From CAWHQZ01 sp963831645 (lineage in GTDB: Bacteria > Pseudomonadota > Alphaproteobacteria > Rhizobiales > Aestuariivirgaceae), in NCBI GenBank assembly GCA_963831645.1, contig CAWHQZ010000030.1, positions 1 through 19,130 of the forward strand: DNA of 19,130 nucleotides, written 5' to 3'. Positions 14,660-19,130 of the stretch are shown one piece after another. Below the pieces are notes generated by a model, which saw only the letters and a program-made list of their open reading frames with translations, ran no database searches and was not told where the DNA came from. How positions within the stretch are numbered: position 1 is the first letter of the stretch; every line of letters begins with the position of its first letter. A program made the position numbers and the translations under genes.

Positions 14660-15625
14660 GGCGGCAATCTGACCTGCGATATCCGCGCGCTCGACCCTGG
14701 GGAGAGCGCCACCGTGGATATCCAGTTGCGGCTTCCTCTCGACCTCGATTGCAAGGGCGCGCAGTTCACGCCGATCGCCAACAAGGCGACGGTGACGGCC
14801 CTGGCGGGAGATCCAAATCCTGGAAACAACACCGCTTGGCTCGAATCCGGCATTCTGTGCGTAGCTTACGAATACTCCGCCAGGTTCGCGTGCGGCGAAG
14901 AGGTTCGGTGGCCCGGCGATCCTTTGAGCCGCGGCCTCTACGGCGCCTCGGTGAACGTCCACAATCCCAACGACGAGACCGTGCATTTCTTCAAGAAGCT
15001 CGCCATCGCCTATCCGCCGGCCGAGCAGCGCCCGGGTCGCGTGGTGCCCATAGGCGTCGATTCACTCGACTACGACCAGGCGCTGAAGACGGCGTGCGCG
15101 GAGATTCTAAAACATGCCGAGAAGGAAGTTTTCCCCGCTGCACTTGTGGAGGGCTTCCTGGTCATCCAGAGTCCGCGCAGCCTCGACGTGACGGGCATCC
15201 ATACCGTGACCACCCCACAGACCAGTCTCCATGTCGAGCAGGTGCGGGAGCGGAAGCGGGAGGCCAAGGAACCTGAGCCGCCGGACTATCGGGTGCGTGC
15301 CGACCTCGTGCCGCTGCACGCTGCGTGCGCACCGGCAACCTCGACATCGGCAGCCGCGCCGCGGACGGTTCGCGTGACAGTTCACAATCAGGGCGCGGGC
15401 GGTGCTGCGGCTTCTCACACCATCGTCGACTTCGGCCCGCCGGGCAAAGTTGTAGCACAGACACCTGCACTTGCGGCCGGCATGAACACGATTGTGTCCG
15501 CAGCAGTACCGTCCGCCTGTCCGCAGACGTGCGCGTTCGAAGTGCTCGTGGATGGCGCTGGGGAAGTGGAGGAGACCGACGAAGCCAACAACACGCGAAC
15601 GGGTACATGCCCGCCGCCCGGCTAA
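14660..15625 (+). CDS. C-terminal part of the secreted metzincin protein (DUF11 end, VNVHNP domain, CARDB-like domain)
   Basis: Picks up the reading frame lost near 14650. It begins with the second half of the DUF11-like domain (GGNLTCDIRALDPGESATV, NKATVTA, NPGNNTA). Next is a ~130-residue domain with Cys residues and the motifs YGASVNVHNPND, FLVIQSPRSLDV and VEQVRER. I recall the VNVHNP and LDV patterns from other bacterial secreted proteins but know no function. The last ~100 residues are CARDB-like, an immunoglobulin-type adhesion fold: ADLVPLHAAC, VRVTVHNQGAG, and the closing EVEETDEANNTR. The stop lies 35 bases from the convergent hydrolase gene. Ig-like C-terminal modules usually tether or space surface proteins; a role in substrate or surface binding is inference. 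Confidence 0.75.
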   Translation, partial: GGNLTCDIRALDPGESATVDIQLRLPLDLDCKGAQFTPIANKATVTALAGDPNPGNNTAWLESGILCVAYEYSARFACGEEVRWPGDPLSRGLYGASVNVHNPNDETVHFFKKLAIAYPPAEQRPGRVVPIGVDSLDYDQALKTACAEILKHAEKEVFPAALVEGFLVIQSPRSLDVTGIHTVTTPQTSLHVEQVRERKREAKEPEPPDYRVRADLVPLHAACAPATSTSAAAPRTVRVTVHNQGAGGAAASHTIVDFGPPGKVVAQTPALAAGMNTIVSAAVPSACPQTCAFEVLVDGAGEVEETDEANNTRTGTCPPPG

Positions 15626-15660
15626 GGGCCTCCGATCAGGTCAGACCGTGCTGGGCGCCA

Positions 15661-16281
15661 TTATTCTGCGAATAGCTGCTTCAGTCGCCTGGTATCGTCG
15701 GCATCCCACTCCTGCGGCTGAGTGACTTCGATCCAGGCGTCGATGTAGCTCGCCGGTGCAAAGTTGTGGCCATAGCCCATCGGGACGGTGGTGGCCATGG
15801 GCAGGTCAAAGCCCGCTTGCAGGAAGGTCACGATTGGAAGCCACCGCAGATACGGCGAAACATCGGGACCGCGTTCGCCGACCAGCCATTCAGGCTTGCG
15901 GTACAACAGTTCCGGCGCGAAAAATGTCATCGGATCGCTGGCGTGTTGAATATACACAAAGCGCATGGGTCCCCACCGCTTTCCCGCCTCGGCCAACGAG
16001 TTTCTTCGCCCAGTAAATCGCAACATCGAACCGTCCCGTAATGTCGGCAGCCACATCGGGGAATCCGGATTTCGGTTGCGGGTCGCTCTGGACCAGGCGG
16101 GGCTCGGAAACGGCGGACCGCTCCATACCCCACCCTGAATCGGATCCTCGAAAACCGTAAAGATGTCGGCGCTGTTTGCGGATCCGAGCGCTCCCAGGCT
16201 CAATCCGTGTATATACAGCTTTGGCCGGCGGTCTTTGGGGAGTGTCTTCCAATGGGAGTAGACCTTGTCAAACAGGGCTGC
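15661..16281 (-). CDS. Catalytic alpha/beta-hydrolase domain, C-terminal part of the membrane hydrolase
   Basis: Continuation of the gene starting at 17395, joined by a single-base frameshift between about 16282 and 16295. It begins AALFDKVYSHWKTLPKDRRP, reaches the nucleophile elbow GLSLGALGS (G-x-S-x-G), then GGVWSGPPFPSPAW and WGPMRFVYIQHASDPMTFF. The Asp of SDP is a likely acid of the triad, and the GYGHNFAP His a likely base. It ends with AWIEVTQPQEW. The pattern matches the Abhydrolase_9 family (PF10081). Substrate unknown. The ATG-like codon at 16203 falls inside the nucleophile elbow and cannot be a real start. Confidence 0.75.
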   Translation of the reverse strand, partial: AALFDKVYSHWKTLPKDRRPKLYIHGLSLGALGSANSADIFTVFEDPIQGGVWSGPPFPSPAWSRATRNRNPDSPMWLPTLRDGSMLRFTGRRNSLAEAGKRWGPMRFVYIQHASDPMTFFAPELLYRKPEWLVGERGPDVSPYLRWLPIVTFLQAGFDLPMATTVPMGYGHNFAPASYIDAWIEVTQPQEWDADDTRRLKQLFAE

Positions 16282-17395
16282 CGCCAGAATCGCGCGAGCG
16301 CTCGGGATCCACCAGGATCGTCAGCCAGCTCGGCAGATAGGAGTATTGCATGGTGACGATCGCCGTGTCGCCCGCATGCAGGTATTCCACCGTGTCGACG
16401 GCGCCCGGATCCAGCCAGCCCGTGCCCGTGGGCGTGGCGACGACCAACGTGGATCGATCGAATCCCCCGGCTCGTATGAGCTCCTGGAGGGCAAGCTCGG
16501 CCCGCTCCTCCACTGTTTCTCTCGAGTTCAGACCGACATAGACCCGCAGCGGCTGAAGGGCTTCCTTGTCCCAGAACTGGCTGATCTCCTGCCTGGTCGG
16601 CCCGGTGGCGACGAATCCTTTTCCAAAACGCCCAATGGTGTCCCAGCCGATCAGTGACCCGGCGCTGCCGGAAGCGGTGGCTTGCGCGGGCTGTTCAACG
16701 CCTTCATCGATTATGCGGTCAAGTCTCAGAAAGAGGGCATCCGCCGCATCCAAAGCAAGCCTGCCGATGACGTCATTGACGAGCAAAAACAGGCCGACGA
16801 CCACGACCACCGCGCTCGACAGCTGCGAAACGCGGCGCGGCACCACCAGGCTGATCTTGCGATCGACATACCGCCAGCAATGCCGCAGGCCGCGGGCCAT
16901 GGCAACCAGCAGGATACCGGTCAGGAATGCAATCACGCCGACGCGCCAGGGATAAGCGGTCGCGACAGGTTCCATCTCCATGAGGTGTCGGATGGAATTC
17001 TGCCATGCGGTCGCATACCACAGGAAAATCCCCACGACGATTACGACGCAGACAACCGTAATCTGCTTGCTCAGCCGTTCGAGCCAAGCACTTGGTGCGG
17101 GGAGTTCCAGGTAACGCCACATCCACACCAATGATACACCGACACCGTAACCGACCGCGAGCGCTAGACCGGACAGCAATCCCTGAACAGCGAAATTTCG
17201 TGGCAACAGTGACGGGGTGAGAGACGCAGCGAAGAAAAGAGTCGCGACCACCAGACCCCAATACGAAAACGTTGCCCCATACCGTCCCGGTCGCGACTGG
17301 GCGAGAGACGAAAGAAAACTCGTGTACCATCCTTCCGTCTCAGGGATGGTATCGGCACTCGATCCAATTCGTCCCGCAGACTTCTTAAGCATCAT
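16268..17395 (-). CDS. Membrane N-terminal part of an Abhydrolase_9-type alpha/beta hydrolase
   Basis: The N-terminal half carries about five membrane helices between residues ~45 and ~220 (YWGLVVATLFFAASLTPSLL, GLLSGLALAVGYGVGVSL, ITVVCVVIVVGIFLWY, VGVIAFLTGILLVAMA, SAVVVVVGLFLLVNDVIG), as in the Abhydrolase_9 N-terminal domain. A linker leads to the start of the hydrolase domain: LRVYVGLNS, VVATPTGTGWLDPGAVDTVE, YLPSWLTILVDPERSR. Downstream of that the frame reads DSGGSPV and stops, while the next frame continues the family sequence, so one base is missing or extra near 16290. Start ATG 17395 has GAGGAAC about 9 bases upstream; the neighbouring ATG at 17392 is an equal alternative. It is divergent from the small glycine-zipper gene, with 124 bases between. 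Full length would be about 578 residues. Confidence 0.8.
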   Translation of the reverse strand: MMLKKSAGRIGSSADTIPETEGWYTSFLSSLAQSRPGRYGATFSYWGLVVATLFFAASLTPSLLPRNFAVQGLLSGLALAVGYGVGVSLVWMWRYLELPAPSAWLERLSKQITVVCVVIVVGIFLWYATAWQNSIRHLMEMEPVATAYPWRVGVIAFLTGILLVAMARGLRHCWRYVDRKISLVVPRRVSQLSSAVVVVVGLFLLVNDVIGRLALDAADALFLRLDRIIDEGVEQPAQATASGSAGSLIGWDTIGRFGKGFVATGPTRQEISQFWDKEALQPLRVYVGLNSRETVEERAELALQELIRAGGFDRSTLVVATPTGTGWLDPGAVDTVEYLHAGDTAIVTMQYSYLPSWLTILVDPERSRDSGGSPV

Positions 17396-17519
17396 CTCCA
17401 GAGTTCCTCGACCTGCGATCTACAAGAATACGCTGCCCAAGTGAATACTTACCCTCTGTGGGCGCCGACACACTTGTGCTAGAGAGTGATTTGCTGGGGC
17501 GCTTTTGTGAGGTGAGAGC

Positions 17520-17741
17520 ATGTTCAAGAAAAGGACTGACGCGCAGTATCGGTTTCTTCTCGGACTCTTGTTGATCACAGCAATCCTGGCTTCGGTCTTC
17601 GTAACCACGGCGGATGCCCGGCGTGCCAGAGATGCTGCTCGCGGCGCCGCCATCGGAGCCGGGATTGGTGCGATCGTCGATGGCGGCAGGGGTGTGGGAA
17701 GAGGTGCAGCTGTCGGGGCGATCCTCGGTGCCACTCGATAA
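17520..17741 (+). CDS. Small exported glycine-zipper protein
   Basis: 73 residues. A signal peptide (basic MFKKRTDAQYR, hydrophobic FLLGLLLITAILASVFV, likely cleavage after TADA) is followed by an Arg-rich patch and a Gly/Ala-rich GxxxG segment (GAAIGAGIGAIVDGG, then GRGAAVGAILG) of the glycine-zipper type that inserts in or packs against membranes. GAGGTGA lies 4 bases before the ATG. Such small proteins are often envelope-stress or outer-membrane associated; the precise role is unknown. The next gene starts 52 bases downstream with its own ribosome site. Confidence 0.75.
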   Translation: MFKKRTDAQYRFLLGLLLITAILASVFVTTADARRARDAARGAAIGAGIGAIVDGGRGVGRGAAVGAILGATR

Positions 17742-17793
17742 ACAGGTGGGCGAAGACAATACGTCGGGTTGCTGAAAAAGTCAGGAGTTCAAC

Positions 17794-18168
17794 ATGTCGA
17801 GAATCTGGATTGCCGCCATCGCAGTGCCGGCATTTCATTTCGCGCTGACCGCCGTCGCATCCGCCGACCCGGCAGCTGAAAAATACGTCGATGACGCCTT
17901 GCCCGTAATGTACCACAGCTGCAAGAGCGTGGTTGATGAGGCCTCTGGCGATCAGGCCTATATCGACAAGGTTGTCCGCTCCCTGGTCGCCGTGTCGCTC
18001 TATAATCGCGAGGTCGACGTGTCCCGGTTTGAAATCACCGAAGAAGCAAAGACGGCCATGCACGACAAGTTCGTAGCGGCCCTGAAGGAGGGATGCGAAG
18101 AGGACAAGAACGCTCTCCTCGCCGGCATCATCGATGACGCCGTGGCCGAAGCCCTTTCGGGGAAGTGA
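17794..18168 (+). CDS. Small exported protein of unknown function
   Basis: 124 residues with a signal peptide (MSRIWIAAIAVPAFHFALTA, cleavage likely after ASA at 24). The mature part is about 100 residues, mostly helical and acidic, with two Cys (in YHSCKS and EGCEED) that could form a disulfide. CAGGAG lies 6 bases before the ATG. I do not recognise the family. It may be co-transcribed with the glycine-zipper gene. Its last 41 bases overlap the 3' end of the convergent phosphoesterase remnant. Confidence 0.75.
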   Translation: MSRIWIAAIAVPAFHFALTAVASADPAAEKYVDDALPVMYHSCKSVVDEASGDQAYIDKVVRSLVAVSLYNREVDVSRFEITEEAKTAMHDKFVAALKEGCEEDKNALLAGIIDDAVAEALSGK

Positions 18169-18943
18169 TCCAAGCGAGACCGTGCTCGTCAGGCCACGGC
18201 GTATCTCCCGGAATGTCCACGCGTTCGGGTGCAAGCAGGCAGAGCCGTCCCTGCGGACCCACCGCCAGTTCATGAATGTAAAAGCAGGTTGGCTCCTCGT
18301 CGGTTGCCTCCATGACCATCGACGGCGCCGAGACGATGCGCATGCCGCCGCACTCGCCGGTCCAGTCGGTGTGGCGGTGGCCATGCATGGCCACAATCCT
18401 CGCCGCTACGGGGCGGAGCTGGCGCACGAACCAGCTCCCGTTGATCAGCGCAGTGCCGATCCGTTCGGAGAACGCATGCGCCGGATTCGGGTACTCCACG
18501 AGATGGTTGTGCAGGGCGACAATCCAGCCTGCCCGGGGAAACTGACGAAGCACGGCCTTGAGCTTCCCAACCTGCTCGACGGGGACAATCCCGAGCCCGT
18601 TGGTGAATGAGAAGTGCGCCTCGGCGTTGGAGTCGAGGAGAACGACGCCGAGCCCGTCCGCCGCCTCAGGCGGCAGCACCATTGGAAAGGCGTCGGCCCA
18701 CAGCTGCGCCAGTCCCACCGAGAGCCGCAGCGTGCCCGCATCGGCAAAGGCCGCGATCGCCGTGCGATGGTGCGCGTGGGCTCAACACCCCCGGAAGTGC
18801 GATCAGCAGCAGCCAGGCCAGCGCAAGCTTTGGCAGGCTGATCTCGCCAGCAGGCTGCCTGCCAGACCCAGCATGGACCGCTGCTTCGTGCTCGAGGCGT
18901 CATCCTCGACGTTGCCGAAGCGCGGATCGATGAATGATTTCAT
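18128..18943 (-). pseudogene. Remnant of a membrane metallophosphoesterase lacking its catalytic core
   Basis: The N-terminus, from ATG 18943, reads MKSFIDPRFGNVEDDASST and LGLAGSLLA. After a one-base shift near 18845 it continues as EISLPKLALAWLLLIALPGVL, the start of a membrane helix region. At about 18780 it jumps straight to what looks like the C-terminal part: HHRTAIAAFADAGT, LAQLWADAFPMVLPPEAADG, LDSNAEAHFSFTN, IVALHNHLVEYP, AMHGHRHTDWTGEC and LLAPERVDIPG. Calcineurin-like phosphoesterases need GDxH, GDxxD and GNHD/E motifs; none is present, while the C-terminal ALHNH and GHRH metal ligands remain. The rest of the membrane region and the whole metal-binding core seem deleted. Known in intact relatives from memory only. 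The C-terminal tail overlaps the convergent gene at 17794-18168. Confidence 0.6.
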
Positions 18944-19130
18944 GAAGCGGTCTGGCGACGATGAAAGGTCCCACGCATGCGCTACACTGTCTCAGCCTGC
19001 CTGTTTCGCCGAGGCTTACTGGAACATCGGGGGCACGCCCAACAGCACGCTGACTCTCGGAATCCAGCTCGTATGGATCCGGTCATTAACACCACCGTCG
19101 ATTTCACTGCGATCCCGCACATCAAGTTCA
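18942..19130 (+). other. Window end: ambiguous open frames, possible 5' end of a plus-strand gene
   Basis: Two frames are open to the edge. One starts at ATG 18942 and contains AEAYWNIGGTPNSTLTLGIQ before turning Ser/Arg-rich. The other starts at ATG 18977 and contains MDPVINTTVDFTAIPHIKF from 19073. Each looks protein-like in a different part, which would fit one gene with a frameshift near 19070. No ribosome site or family was recognised. Confidence 0.2.

Noticed and set aside
14600..15625. Separate gene beginning at ATG 14600
   Set aside because: The first ~20 residues in this frame are noise antagonistic to the DUF11 domain read in the other frame. The meaningful part starts at about 14660 as a continuation of the metzincin.
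17575..18396. 273-codon minus-strand ORF
   Set aside because: It is antisense to both small exported genes and to the phosphoesterase remnant in a wrong frame; the Trp/His/Arg-rich composition is typical of a shadow ORF in GC-rich DNA.

Overview
The window is GC-rich, about 19 kb, and reads like the chromosome of an alphaproteobacterium, most likely Hyphomicrobiales (rhizobia and relatives). That placement is inference: it rests on the GC-rich third codon positions, the AGGAGG-type ribosome binding sites, and a family mix (nSTAND1-WD40 with TIR, secreted S8 peptidase, membrane beta-helix protein, MKSFIDPRFGN-type phosphoesterase) that I associate with this order. No rRNA, tRNA, CRISPR array, transposase or phage gene was seen.

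Layout. 1-840: the 3' end of an unidentified plus-strand gene, then poorly coding sequence with two doubtful minus-strand ORFs. 838-2008 (-): exported class C beta-lactamase-like serine hydrolase whose signal-peptide end is one base out of frame. 2120-3295 (+): acyl-CoA dehydrogenase. 3503-10513 (+): a compact four-gene cluster of S8 subtilase (many frameshifts), stand-alone I9-like inhibitor/propeptide protein, protein with three TIR-like domains, and nSTAND NTPase with a transmembrane helix and about 14 WD40 repeats (two frameshifts). 10541-12223 (-): beta-helix protein with two C-terminal membrane helices, convergent with the cluster and preceded by a short overlapping membrane ORF. 12463-15625 (+): large secreted metzincin with DUF11-like, unnamed and CARDB-like domains (one frameshift). 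15661-17395 (-): membrane-anchored alpha/beta hydrolase (one frameshift). 17520-18168 (+): two small exported proteins. 18128-18943 (-): remnant of a membrane metallophosphoesterase lacking its catalytic core. The last ~190 bases hold only ambiguous open frames.

How the genes may work together. The most interesting unit is 3503-10513. TIR domains (NADase or signalling effectors), STAND NTPases (ligand-triggered oligomerising switches), WD40 propellers (ligand or partner binding) and peptidases are the parts of NLR-like bacterial conflict systems. Here the TIR and STAND genes overlap by ATGA, and a peptidase plus a separate I9-like protein lie just upstream in the same direction. My hypothesis is that WD40 sensing drives STAND assembly, which activates the TIR protein, with the protease/inhibitor pair as a proteolytic input or second effector. 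The architecture can be read from the sequence; the function is inferred.

Caution: apparent frameshifts occur in six genes. Reading frames on both sides remain protein-like and catalytic residues are intact, so many may be sequencing or assembly errors. The exception is the metallophosphoesterase, where catalytic segments are missing outright.
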